This document shows positions 53,851 through 62,194 of a stretch of DNA of 64,000 nt, one piece after another. The notes beneath the pieces are model-generated. The model was not told where the DNA came from. It ran no database searches and was given only the letters and a program-made list of their open reading frames with translations. Every line of letters starts with the position of its first letter. Position 1 is the first letter of the stretch. The translations under genes and the position numbers were made by a program. The DNA comes from Streptomyces sp. NBC_00576 (GTDB lineage Bacteria; Actinomycetota; Actinomycetes; Streptomycetales; Streptomycetaceae). The DNA lies in NCBI RefSeq assembly GCF_036345175.1, contig NZ_CP107780.1, positions 3,968,001 through 4,032,000 on the forward strand, written 5' to 3'.

Positions 53851-55096
53851 TGCTCTCGGTTCCTTGTACGTCGATTTCCTGTACGTCTTCCTGGACGCCG
53901 ATTTCCTGTATGTCGGCCTCGCGCACCGGCAGCGACGCCGACGGATCGCGCAGCCGCATCACCAGGGCGTCGATGTTCCCCGGCTGGTAGTAGCCGCGCC
54001 GGAACCCGATGGCCTCGAAGCCGAACCTCTCGTACAGCTTCTGCGCGCGCACGTTGTCCACCCGGCATTCGAGCATCACCTCGGTGCACTCGAACGCGGT
54101 CGCCGCCCGCAGCAGCTCGGTGAGCAGCACGGCACCGAGGCCGGTGCCCCAGTGTTCGCGGGCGACGGCGATCGTCTGTACGTCGGCCCCCGTGGCGGAA
54201 CCACTGTCGGATGCGGTCCCGGCGGTGGCGAGACCCGCGTACCCGATGATCCGCCTGCTCCCGTCCGCACGCTCGTCCTCGGCGACGAAGTACCGCCGGG
54301 TCGCCTGTGGTCCCCGCGCGTGGGCCAGGTCCGACCAGAACATGCCCCGGGACCAGGCGTCCTCGGGGAAGAGGTCCTTCTCCAGCTCCAGCACGGGCTC
54401 GATGTCCCACCAGCGCATCTCGCGCAGCACGGCAGTCGTCACTTGGGGGGTGACCACCTTGTAGTTCTTGGGGACCTGGGCGTCGGGGCGACGCAGGTAG
54501 AGGGGCCGGGGGGCCGGGAGTTCGACGCCCGCGGCCAGCCGTTCGGCGGCCAGGGAGGCGAGGGCGGCGGCCGACACGTGCTCGGGCGCGTGCGCGTCCG
54601 GGAAGGTGTCCGGGTAGAGCAGGGCGCCCGCGCCGACGGCCGGCAGGCCCGCGACCTGGTCGGCGATGTCCGCCGGCCGGTCGACGGACGGGTCCGTCAC
54701 CCTCGTACGGGAGTCGCTGTAGCGCGCCCAGTAGACCTCCTTGCGGCGGGCGTCGGTCGCCACCACGAAGGGGCCGTCCTCGACGTCGGCGGCGTACGCG
54801 AGGCCGTCCAGCGTGCAGACGCCGTGCACGGGGACGCCGAGCGCGAGTCCGAAGGTGTCGGCGGTCATCAGGCCGACGCGCAGTCCGGTGTAGGGGCCGG
54901 GGCCGATGCCGACGACGACGCCGGTGACGGCGTCGAGGCCCGTGCCCGCCTCGGCGAGGATCCGGTCGACGGCGGGCAGCAGCAGTTCCCCGTGCCGGCG
55001 CGCGTCGACCTGGCTCGACGCGGCGACGACGGCCGTCCCGTCGTGCAGGGCGACCGTGACGGCCGGGGTGGCGGTATCCAGAGCGAGCAAGAGCAC
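53843..55096 (-). CDS. tsaB-rimI: Fused TsaB-RimI protein (t6A partner plus N-acetyltransferase)
   Basis: 417 residues read through as one frame. Residues 1-218 are TsaB, the inactive Kae1-like partner of TsaD (LLLALDTATP, GIGPGPYTGLRVG), ending YKVVTPQ. Residues 219-417 are the GNAT enzyme RimI, which acetylates the N-terminal Ala of ribosomal protein S18 (REMRWWDIEPVLELE, GTGLGAVLLTELL). The join lies at a run of six C on the coding strand (54445-54450). With five C the frame would end VTPK-stop and RimI would start at the overlapping GTG (54442). The C-terminal tail has QEI/VQE repeats. Whether the fusion is real or a base error cannot be told from sequence alone. Confidence 0.85.
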   Translation of the reverse strand: MLLLALDTATPAVTVALHDGTAVVAASSQVDARRHGELLLPAVDRILAEAGTGLDAVTGVVVGIGPGPYTGLRVGLMTADTFGLALGVPVHGVCTLDGLAYAADVEDGPFVVATDARRKEVYWARYSDSRTRVTDPSVDRPADIADQVAGLPAVGAGALLYPDTFPDAHAPEHVSAAALASLAAERLAAGVELPAPRPLYLRRPDAQVPKNYKVVTPQVTTAVLREMRWWDIEPVLELEKDLFPEDAWSRGMFWSDLAHARGPQATRRYFVAEDERADGSRRIIGYAGLATAGTASDSGSATGADVQTIAVAREHWGTGLGAVLLTELLRAATAFECTEVMLECRVDNVRAQKLYERFGFEAIGFRRGYYQPGNIDALVMRLRDPSASLPVREADIQEIGVQEDVQEIDVQGTESNG

Positions 55097-55206
55097 GCGA
55101 ACAGCCTACGGCGCCCGCGCCCCCTGTACGGCCGCTCCGGTCGGCGGTACGGCTGCTGCTACCGTCGCCACAAAACGGGACGTACAAGACGAAGAGGTGG
55201 GCGCTG

Positions 55207-55761
55207 GTGACCAGGAGCAGCTCGGGATTCGTGGCCGGGCTCACCGCGGCGGCTCTCGCCGGGGTCGGCTTCCTCGCCTACCAGGCCTCGGCGAACGCCC
55301 CGCTGCGGCCAGGCTCCGAGCGCCTGTCCTCCTCGACGCCGGTGACCACCTCGAAGGTCCCCCGGGACACCCGGCACCCGGGCGCTCTGCCGGCCGGATC
55401 CGGGGCGGGCCGACGGGTCGTGTACTCCCTGGAGGACGACCGGGTGTGGCTGGTCGGCACGGACGGCAGGGCGCGCCGCTCGTTCACGGTCGCACCGGGC
55501 ACGGTCGATCCGGCGCCGGGCCGCTATCTGGTCAGGTCCCGCTCGAACGCGATCACGGGCACGGACGGCACCCCGATCGAGCACGTCGTGCGGTTCACGA
55601 GCGTGGACGGAGTGACCATCGGTTTCAGCACGGCGGTGGACGGCTCGGCTCCGCAGACCGACCCCGAGATGCGCACGGGCGGCATCCGGGAGACACGGCC
55701 GGACGGGGACGCGATGTGGGAGTTCGCGACGATCGGCGAGAAGGTCGTCGTGATCCGCTAG
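55207..55761 (+). CDS. Secreted or membrane-anchored protein with YkuD-like segment, no cysteine
   Basis: 184 residues. An N-terminal hydrophobic segment (VAGLTAAALAGVGFLAY) acts as signal or anchor. The following region (VVYSLEDDRVWLVGTDGRARRSF to VVRFTSVDGVTIGFS) looks like the start of an L,D-transpeptidase (YkuD) fold. The protein contains no cysteine, so the catalytic SHGxC site is absent. It may be a non-catalytic cell-wall protein. It converges on the iron-box small ORF. Confidence 0.7.
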   Translation: MTRSSSGFVAGLTAAALAGVGFLAYQASANAPLRPGSERLSSSTPVTTSKVPRDTRHPGALPAGSGAGRRVVYSLEDDRVWLVGTDGRARRSFTVAPGTVDPAPGRYLVRSRSNAITGTDGTPIEHVVRFTSVDGVTIGFSTAVDGSAPQTDPEMRTGGIRETRPDGDAMWEFATIGEKVVVIR

Positions 55762-55774
55762 ACGGGTTGCCCGG

Positions 55775-55933
55775 CTACGCGGCTTTGGGCCGCTCGACGG
55801 GGGCGTCAGGCGCGCGCGGGGGCGTCGAGACCGCACGGGCGGCGGCGCCCGCCGCCAGCAGATCACGCATGGACACCCCGTGTACCGCGTACGGCTTCGG
55901 CTTGGGCGTGCTCGTGTTCTCGGTAGCCGACAT
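55775..55933 (-). CDS. 52-residue small protein under an iron box
   Basis: A short reading frame with codon bias like its neighbours: MSATENTSTPKPKPYAV, then HGVSMRDLLAAGAAARAVS and a Pro/Arg-rich tail ending VERPKAA. A good ribosome site (AGGAGG, five bases before the ATG) precedes it. An iron-box palindrome lies about 32 bp further upstream. No signal peptide or helix is predicted with certainty; the central part may be an amphipathic helix. Function unknown; the iron control is inferred from the operator. Confidence 0.7.
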   Translation of the reverse strand: MSATENTSTPKPKPYAVHGVSMRDLLAAGAAARAVSTPPRAPDAPVERPKAA

Positions 55934-55964
55934 GGACGCCTCCTGAAGTTCGGGGGCGGACGTA

Positions 55965-55980
55965 GTTAGGTAAACCTAAC
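55965..55980 (-). promoter_or_regulatory. Iron box (DmdR/IdeR-type operator)
   Basis: GTTAGGTAAACCTAAC has perfect 7-bp arms (GTTAGGT/ACCTAAC) around AA. It matches the DtxR/DmdR1 iron-box pattern TTAGGTTAGSCT-AACCTAA at most arm positions. It lies between the predicted promoter position and the small ORF's ribosome site. Confidence 0.75.
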
Positions 55981-56064
55981 CACGAACTGGATACCATGTG
56001 ACCACGCGCAACACACCCAACGCAACATCTTGCCGACGGATTGTCGGAACATTCACGCAAACGT

Positions 56065-56628
56065 TCATACGGCGCTCAGGTCAACCGCCGCCCACCGCTC
56101 CCCCACCCCCGTGAGGGTGACGTGGCGCACCTCGTCGGTGGTGTCTCCGACGGCCCGGTGGATGAGGAGATGGAGCCGGTCGTCGGTCAGCTCCTCGACC
56201 TTGCCCTCGCCCCACTCCACGACGACGACGGACTCGGGCAGCGAGACGTCGAGGTCGAGGTCCTCCATGTCGTCGAGACCGCCGCCCAGCCGGTACGCGT
56301 CGACGTGGACGAGCGGCGGGCCGTCGACGAGGGAGGGGTGGACGCGGGCGATCACGAAGGTGGGCGAGGTGACGGCACCCCGGACGCCGAGCCCCTCGCC
56401 GAGCCCGCGCGTCAGCGTCGTCTTGCCCGCGCCCAGCTCACCGGTGAGCATCAGGAGGTCGCCGGCCCGCAGCAGTTTGGCGAGCCTGCGACCCAACTCC
56501 CGCATCTCGTCGGGTGAGTCGACGACGATCTGTACCGTGCCCGATGCCGTGCCCGATGCCGTGCCCGATGCCGTGCCCGATGGTGGGCCCGATTCAGCCG
56601 GGTTGTGCGCTGCCGCTGGTGCTTCCAT
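56065..56628 (-). CDS. tsaE: tRNA t6A ATPase TsaE
   Basis: 187 residues. The Walker A motif GELGAGKTT (63-71), the YRLGG/DxxD region and WGEGK match TsaE, the ATPase that resets the TsaD-TsaB complex. The N-terminal 30 residues are extra and consist mostly of a GTAS repeat from a 12-bp DNA repeat (56537-56584, four units). The start ATG lies inside the end of the hydrolase gene (35-bp overlap). Confidence 0.92.
   Translation of the reverse strand: MEAPAAAHNPAESGPPSGTASGTASGTASGTVQIVVDSPDEMRELGRRLAKLLRAGDLLMLTGELGAGKTTLTRGLGEGLGVRGAVTSPTFVIARVHPSLVDGPPLVHVDAYRLGGGLDDMEDLDLDVSLPESVVVVEWGEGKVEELTDDRLHLLIHRAVGDTTDEVRHVTLTGVGERWAAVDLSAV
56537..56584. repeat. 12-bp tandem repeat, four units, inside tsaE
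   Basis: Four copies of GTGCCCGATGCC (the last ends GGT) encode the GTAS repeats at the TsaE N-terminus. A multiple of three keeps the frame, so copy number could vary without breaking the gene. Confidence 0.85.
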
Positions 56629-57850
56629 AACCAGAAACGGTAGCCCCTGCCGGCACGGCACCCGCGCGGGTGAGCAGGTCGGCGAGCCGGTCGGTGACCG
56701 CCTCCGGGTGCTCCAGCATCACCAGGTGCCCGGCGTCCGGCACGAGCACCAGTTCGGCGTCCGGCAGCAGGTCGGCGATGGCCTCACTGTGCTCGCTGGG
56801 CGTGACGAGGTCACCGACCCCGGCCAGCACCAGCACGGGCAGGTCCGTGAAGTGGCCGAGGGCCTCGGTCTTCTCGTGCTCGGTGAAGGCCGGGTAGAAC
56901 TCGGCGACGACATCGATGGGCGTGCCCTCGATCATCCGCTCGGCGAACCGGGCGACGGCGGGATCGACGTCCCGCGACGAGAACGAGTACCGCTTGATGA
57001 TGCCGGTGAAGAGATCGGAGGTGGCCCGCCGCCCCCGCTCCACCCACTCGGCCTGCTGCCCCAGCGCCTTCAGTACGCCAGGCAGCACCCGCCGGACGGC
57101 GTTCACGCCCGCGACGGGCAACCCGAAGTTGACCTCGCCGAGCCGTCCCGACGACGTACCGACGAACGCCACCCCGACAACCCGCTCCCGCACCACGTCC
57201 GGGTACTGGTCGGCGAAGGCCATGACGGTCATCCCGCCCATGGAGTGCCCGACGAGCACGATCGGCCCCTCGGGCACGGCGGCGTCGAGGACGGCTTTCA
57301 GGTCCTGCCCGAGCTGGTCTATGGAGACGGGCACCCCGTCGTTGATCTGAGCGGCCCCGCGTCCGGACCGACCGTGGCTGCGCTGGTCCCAGTACACACT
57401 GCGTACGACACCGCGCAGGGCGGCCCGCTGGAAGTGCCAGGAGTCCTGGCTCAGGCAGTAGCCGTGACTGAAGACGACGGTGACGGGGGCCGGGGCCTTG
57501 CGCCCGAAGAGGCGCCGCCGACGCGGGGTGAGGGCGGGCGCGGCCTCCGGGTCGACGTCGTCGACCTCGTAGTACAGCTCGGTGCCGTCGTCGGCGTACG
57601 CCTTGCCCGGGGTGCCGCGCAGCGCGCCGTACGGGCCCGCCGAGTCGAGCGCGAGCCGCGCCTTCTGGCGTATGCCGCGCCCCACGGTGAGCCGCTCGAC
57701 GGCGACACCCGCGGCGGCACCGGCGGCCACCACCCCTATGGCGACGCCCGCGATACCGGTCACCCGGCGCCAGCTCCCCGTCGCCCCCGCGGCGGAGGCC
57801 ACGGCCGCCGTGGCGGCGCTCGCGACGACCTCCGCACTGCTCTCGCTCAC
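56594..57850 (-). CDS. Alpha/beta-hydrolase with N-terminal membrane helix
   Basis: 418 residues. A hydrophobic Ala/Val/Gly-rich segment (about 31-52) precedes an alpha/beta-hydrolase fold with the nucleophile elbow GHSMGG (Ser203), an Asp region and the C-terminal DAGHLVMLEHPE (His near 385). It is likely a membrane-tethered esterase or lipase-type enzyme; the substrate is unknown. It lies between alr and tsaE, a conserved arrangement in streptomycetes. Confidence 0.85.
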   Translation of the reverse strand: MSESSAEVVASAATAAVASAAGATGSWRRVTGIAGVAIGVVAAGAAAGVAVERLTVGRGIRQKARLALDSAGPYGALRGTPGKAYADDGTELYYEVDDVDPEAAPALTPRRRRLFGRKAPAPVTVVFSHGYCLSQDSWHFQRAALRGVVRSVYWDQRSHGRSGRGAAQINDGVPVSIDQLGQDLKAVLDAAVPEGPIVLVGHSMGGMTVMAFADQYPDVVRERVVGVAFVGTSSGRLGEVNFGLPVAGVNAVRRVLPGVLKALGQQAEWVERGRRATSDLFTGIIKRYSFSSRDVDPAVARFAERMIEGTPIDVVAEFYPAFTEHEKTEALGHFTDLPVLVLAGVGDLVTPSEHSEAIADLLPDAELVLVPDAGHLVMLEHPEAVTDRLADLLTRAGAVPAGATVSGYGSTSGSAQPG

Positions 57851-57991
57851 GTACCGCTCCTGCCTGGAGTTACCACCGAAGTGGATGGACTACTGAAGTT
57901 GCTCAAGTTGCTCAAGTTGAAAGACTTGCCGGAGTTGCCGGGGTTACTCGTGCCGCCAACCGGAAAGCTCCTCGTGCGATTACCCCACTTG

Positions 57992-59161
57992 TTACTCATT
58001 CACGTAGACGCGGGGCACCCGGGTTCCGATGCGGGTGACGATTTCGTACGCGATCGTCCCGGCCGCCTGCGCCCAGTCCTCGGCGGTGGGCTCGCCGCGG
58101 TCGCCGGGCCCGAAGAGCAGGACCTCCGCGCCCGCTTCGGGCTCGTCGCCCCCCAGATCGACGACGAACTGGTCCATGGCGACCCGTCCGGCCACGGTCC
58201 GCCACTTGCCGCCGATCAGTACGGGACCGGTGCCGGAGGCATGGCGCGGGATGCCGTCCGCGTAGCCGACGGGGACGAGGCCGAGGGTGGTATCGCCCGG
58301 GGTGACGTAGTGGTGCCCGTAGCTGACGCCGTGCCCACCCGGTACGTGCTTGACCAGCGCGAGCGAGGCGGCCAGCGTCATCACGGGCCGAAGGCCGAGG
58401 TCGGCGGAGGTGCCGATCTCGGGACTGGGCGAGATGCCGTACACGGCAATCCCCGCCCTCACGAGGTCGAAGTGCGTGTCCGGGCGGCTGAGGACGGCGG
58501 GCGAGTTGGCGAGATGCCGCACCTCGGGCCGCAGTCCGTGCCGCTCGGCGTACGCGACCATGTCATGGAAGCTGGTGAGCTGGGCGTCGACGGAGGGGTG
58601 CCCGGGTTCGTCGGCGCAGGCGAGATGCGACCAGAGCCCGGTGACGCGGATCAGCCCGTCGTGCTCGGCACGCAGTGCGGCGGCGACGAGCGCGCACCAG
58701 TCGTCCCCCGGCTGACAGCCGCCGCGCCCGAGCCCGGTGTCGGCCTTGAGCTGGACGCGGGCGGGCCGCCGGGCGGCAGTCGCAGCTTCGACGACCTCCC
58801 GCAGGGCCCACATCCCACTCACCGACACGTCGATGTCGGCCTCGACGGCCTCCTGCCAGGGCCCGCCGGGCGTCCACAGCCAGCACATGACCCGGACATG
58901 GCGGGGAATCCCGGAGTCCGGCCGCCGCAGGGCGAGCGCCTCCTCGGGGGTGGCGGTGCCGAGCCAGTCGGCACCCGCCTCGACGGCTGCCCGAGCACAC
59001 CGGAGCGCCCCATGGCCGTACGCTTCGGACTTGACCACGGCCATCAGGGCCGCACCGCGCGCGCGGGCACGCAAATTCCGTACGTTGGCCCGCAGGGCGG
59101 CCAGATCGATCTCGGCACGGGCACGCAGGGCGCCGGCCGGCGGGGCTGGTGTCTCACTCAT
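57992..59161 (-). CDS. alr: Alanine racemase
   Basis: 389 residues. The PLP enzyme interconverts L- and D-Ala for peptidoglycan. The PLP-lysine motif AVVKSEAYGHG (Lys near 44; most homologues have KADAYGHG), the barrel and the C-terminal domain with GRVAMDQ are intact. The start ATG encodes MSETPAPPAG. It belongs to the acpS-nnr-alr-tsaE housekeeping series. Confidence 0.95.
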   Translation of the reverse strand: MSETPAPPAGALRARAEIDLAALRANVRNLRARARGAALMAVVKSEAYGHGALRCARAAVEAGADWLGTATPEEALALRRPDSGIPRHVRVMCWLWTPGGPWQEAVEADIDVSVSGMWALREVVEAATAARRPARVQLKADTGLGRGGCQPGDDWCALVAAALRAEHDGLIRVTGLWSHLACADEPGHPSVDAQLTSFHDMVAYAERHGLRPEVRHLANSPAVLSRPDTHFDLVRAGIAVYGISPSPEIGTSADLGLRPVMTLAASLALVKHVPGGHGVSYGHHYVTPGDTTLGLVPVGYADGIPRHASGTGPVLIGGKWRTVAGRVAMDQFVVDLGGDEPEAGAEVLLFGPGDRGEPTAEDWAQAAGTIAYEIVTRIGTRVPRVYVNE

Positions 59162-59221
59162 GGCGCCCCCAGTGTCTCAGAGGCACCCAGGACCAGACTC
59201 GCACCCACCCCGGCCTTCTGA

Positions 59222-59244
59222 CCCGTCCGGCGTTTGAGGACGAG
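59222..59244. repeat. Dispersed 23-bp repeat, copy 2
   Basis: The exact inverse complement of 33559-33581 (CCCGTCCGGCGTTTGAGGACGAG here), between alr and nnr. Confidence 0.7.
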
Positions 59245-59252
59245 GCCCCCGT

Positions 59253-60698
59253 TCACCCACCCCGCACATCCCGCCAAGCCCTCCGCACCCCCTCCGCCAC
59301 ATCCTGCGCCCCCACCGGCGCCCCATCCGCCGCCAGCCTCCCCGCCAGCCCGTGCAGATACGCCCCCACACTCCCCGCGTCCAACGCCGAGAGTCCCGCC
59401 GCCAGCAACGACCCGCCCAGCCCCGACAGCACGTCCCCGCTACCGGCGGTGGCAAGCCACCCCGTGCCGGTCGCGTTGACCCGTACGGCACCGCCTGCCG
59501 AGGCGGCGACCAGCGTGGTCGAACCCTTGAGGAGAACGGTCGCGCCGTAGCGGCCGGCGAGCTCACGCACGGCCGACAACCGGGCACCCTCCACCTCCGC
59601 ACGGCTCACGCCGAGCAGCGCGGCGGCCTCCCCGGCATGCGGGGTCATCAACGTCGGCGCGGTACGACCCCGCACCGTCTCCCGGTCCGCCAGCCGCAGC
59701 CCGTCCGCGTCGATCAGCACGGGTACGTCCGCCTCCAGCACCTCGGCGACCGTGGCGGCGTCGTCCCCGGCCCCGGGCCCCACGACCCACGCCTGCACGC
59801 GCCCCGCCTTGTGCGGTCCCCGGTCGGACACGAGCGCCTCGGGAAAGCGGGCGATCACCGCGTCAGCCGCGGGCCCCACGTACCGCACGGCCCCGGCGCC
59901 GCCCCGCAGCGCCCCGGCCACGGCGAGTACGGCGGCCCCCGGATACCGTGCCGAACCCGCCGCGATCCCGACGACGCCCCGCCGGTACTTGTCGCTCTCG
60001 ACGCCGGGCACCGGCAACAACCGGGCGACGTCCGCGTGTTGCAGCGCCTCCAGCTCGGCCTGCGCGGGAAGCACCTCCCCGAGCCCGATGTCGACGAGCC
60101 GCACCGTCCCGGCGTACTCACGCGCGGGATCGATGAGCAGGCCCGGCTTGTGCGTCCCGAAGGTCACGGTCACATCGGCGCGAATCGCCACCCCCGGCAC
60201 CTCACCGCTGTCGGCGTCGACCCCGCTGGGCAGATCAACGGCGACCACAGCAGCCCGCGCCCCCCGTACCGCCTCCACCAACGGCACGGCGTCGGCCCGC
60301 AGCCCGCCTCGCCCGCCGATCCCGACGATGCCGTCGAGGACGAGATCGGCCCGCCGAACAAGCCCCTCGACGCCGTCATCTCCGGCGCTCGTCACCGTCC
60401 CGCCCGCTGTCCGCAGCGCCGCGAGCCCCCCGGCATGCGTGCGCTCCGGCGCGAGCAGCACCGCCGTGACACCGGCTCCGCGCCGGGCGAGCCGGGCCCC
60501 GGCGTACAGCGCGTCGCCGCCGTTGTCGCCGCTGCCGACGAGCAGGACGACCCTGGTGCCGTACACCCGCCCCATCAACTGGGCGCAGGCGACGGCCAGT
60601 CCGGCCGCCGCACGCTGCATGAGCGCACCCTCCGGCAACCGCGCCATCAGCTCACGCTCGGCCGCCCGTACCGTCTCCACGCTGTACGCAGTTCGCAT
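59253..60698 (-). CDS. nnr: Bifunctional NAD(P)HX epimerase/dehydratase
   Basis: 481 residues that repair hydrated NAD(P)H. The N-terminal YjeF_N epimerase domain (about 1-210) has GSGDNGGDALYAGARL. The C-terminal ADP/ATP-dependent dehydratase domain (about 220-480) has GPGAGDD, TPHAGEAA and NATGTGWLATAGSGDVLSG. The start is the ATG for MRTAYSVETVR with GGGAG about ten bases upstream; a longer open frame upstream is only repeat DNA. Confidence 0.93.
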   Translation of the reverse strand: MRTAYSVETVRAAERELMARLPEGALMQRAAAGLAVACAQLMGRVYGTRVVLLVGSGDNGGDALYAGARLARRGAGVTAVLLAPERTHAGGLAALRTAGGTVTSAGDDGVEGLVRRADLVLDGIVGIGGRGGLRADAVPLVEAVRGARAAVVAVDLPSGVDADSGEVPGVAIRADVTVTFGTHKPGLLIDPAREYAGTVRLVDIGLGEVLPAQAELEALQHADVARLLPVPGVESDKYRRGVVGIAAGSARYPGAAVLAVAGALRGGAGAVRYVGPAADAVIARFPEALVSDRGPHKAGRVQAWVVGPGAGDDAATVAEVLEADVPVLIDADGLRLADRETVRGRTAPTLMTPHAGEAAALLGVSRAEVEGARLSAVRELAGRYGATVLLKGSTTLVAASAGGAVRVNATGTGWLATAGSGDVLSGLGGSLLAAGLSALDAGSVGAYLHGLAGRLAADGAPVGAQDVAEGVRRAWRDVRGG

Positions 60699-60781
60699 AC
60701 ACCGAGTCTCCCGCACGGCCCGCCGAGCCCGCCGGACAGAGTCCCTCCCCTTACGCCAGATTCCAGAGGGCCCTACCGTTC

Positions 60782-61046
60782 CTAGAGACTGAGCGGGAGT
60801 GAGTCCGTTCAGCCGCGCGCCCCGAACGGTCTTGGGCGAGCTGGTCCCCGGCGTACTCGACCCCGGGTGGCGACACGCATCGTGTGCGCGGTCCTGGCCC
60901 GGGAGGCCCCCGCGGCCGGAGGCCGCTGATGAACACAGCCCTCGCGACCTGGCCATGTGGGTACGGCCAGAGGCGACGGGGAGGCCCTGAACCATCCTCT
61001 GGTGGAGCAGGGGCCCCGCACGCTGACGCCGTACCCGCTGTCCCAG
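60782..61046. mobile_element. MITE-like element, long copy (265 bp)
   Basis: The inverse relative of 38050-38177. Ends are CTAGAGAC (60782-60789) and TGTCCCAG (61039-61046), imperfect inverted repeats. Outer parts match the short copy closely (for example GAACGGTCTTGGGCGA and CCATCCTCTGGTGGAGCAG). A central block of about 135 bp is absent there. It fills most of the nnr-acpS gap (60699-61156) and encodes no transposase. Confidence 0.6.
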
Positions 61047-61156
61047 GACGCACGACCACGCTAACCCGAACGGCCCAGACCGCCGCAAGCCCGCACACGG
61101 ACGACCACACGATCGAGCTAATTCGACCTCGCGTGCACTCCTTGGCGAGCAGCTAC

Positions 61157-61528
61157 CTACCCCTCCGCAATCACCACCGCCGAAGCCACCCCCGCGTCAT
61201 GACTGAGCGACACATGCCATGACCGCACCCCGAGCTCCGCCGCGCGCGCGGCCACGGTCCCCGTCACCCGCAGCCAGGGCCGCCCGCTGTCCTCGACGCA
61301 GACCTCCGCGTCCGTCCAGAGCAGGCCGGCCGGAGCGCCCAGCGCCTTGGCGAGCGCCTCCTTCGCGGCGAACCGGGCGGCAAGGGAGGCGACACCGCGC
61401 CGCTCACCGCTGGGCAGCAGCAACTCGCTCTCCAGGAACAGCCGTTGGGCCAGCCCGGGGGTCCGCTCCAGCGAGGCCCGGAACCGTTCGATCTCGGCGA
61501 CGTCGATCCCGACTCCGACAATGCTCAT
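61157..61528 (-). CDS. acpS: Holo-[acyl-carrier-protein] synthase
   Basis: 123 residues. The enzyme transfers 4'-phosphopantetheine from CoA to the Ser of acyl-carrier proteins. The Mg-binding GVGIDVAEIERF at the N-terminus and RFAAKEALAKALG in the middle are typical. The start ATG encodes MSIVGVGID with AGGGTG six bases upstream. Confidence 0.95.
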   Translation of the reverse strand: MSIVGVGIDVAEIERFRASLERTPGLAQRLFLESELLLPSGERRGVASLAARFAAKEALAKALGAPAGLLWTDAEVCVEDSGRPWLRVTGTVAARAAELGVRSWHVSLSHDAGVASAVVIAEG

Positions 61529-61582
61529 GCCGAGCACCCTACGGCGGGCGTCCGGACGCGGCGGGACGGCATCACCGTCGTG

Positions 61583-62194
61583 TCACCGCTGGGACCGCTG
61601 CCCGAGTTCGAGCGGTGGTGAGGGCAGCCCGAAGTGCTCGGCGATGATCCGTACGGTGTGAGCGCCGTCGGCGTTGAACCCGGGCTCGGAGTCGTACCTC
61701 GGGGTGTCCCGGCCGACGATCCCCGCGTCGAGCAGCTCCCGTACCAACAGATCGGCCAGGCCTCCGGAACGTCGTGACTCCCGGCGCCCGCCCAGGTTGA
61801 ACAGCGCTTTCTCGAACCCACCCCGGCTGTAGGCGAACTGGAACGGGTGCTCGTCGCAGTGCGGGACCATGTAGTTCTGCCCGTGCGGGCATGCGCACGC
61901 GGGAGTGGAGGCCAGAAACACGGTCTCCACGCGCTCCGGATCACTGGCAAGCTGCGCATGATGATGGCGCCCCATGACAGCCGTGATGCTGCGTGCCAGA
62001 TCCCAGGCACTCTGCCCGCTCTCGTTCATACCCGGGGCCGTATAGGCGTCCTGCACCACCCAAACCCAGCCGTCTGCCTCCCCGACGGCCCGGGGAGGAC
62101 GTCCCGCATCCCCGAAGATGTCGACCACGGTAGACATGGCCATGCCCTTACAAAAGGTGACGAACGTGTTCGGGGCGAGCCAGGTCACTGTCAT
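61583..62194 (-). CDS. Hypothetical protein, DUF6461-like
   Basis: 203 residues with no signal or helix. The first part (TFVTFCKGMAM, then DGWVWVVQDAY) resembles the product of the next gene and DUF6461 proteins. A His/Cys cluster in the middle (CACPHGQ, HCDEH) could bind a metal. It overlaps the upstream gene by 4 bp (ATGA), so the two are coupled. Some relatives sit beside toxins; that role here is inference. Confidence 0.65.
   Translation of the reverse strand: MTVTWLAPNTFVTFCKGMAMSTVVDIFGDAGRPPRAVGEADGWVWVVQDAYTAPGMNESGQSAWDLARSITAVMGRHHHAQLASDPERVETVFLASTPACACPHGQNYMVPHCDEHPFQFAYSRGGFEKALFNLGGRRESRRSGGLADLLVRELLDAGIVGRDTPRYDSEPGFNADGAHTVRIIAEHFGLPSPPLELGQRSQR

Noticed and set aside
56030..59221. 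A 1,063-codon open frame on the + strand
   Set aside because: It is antisense to tsaE, the hydrolase and alr; composition is a shadow of those genes.
60699..61088. Upstream extension of nnr by 130 codons
   Set aside because: The extension runs into the MITE-like repeat and lacks homology to the enzyme; the MRTAYSVET start fits the family.
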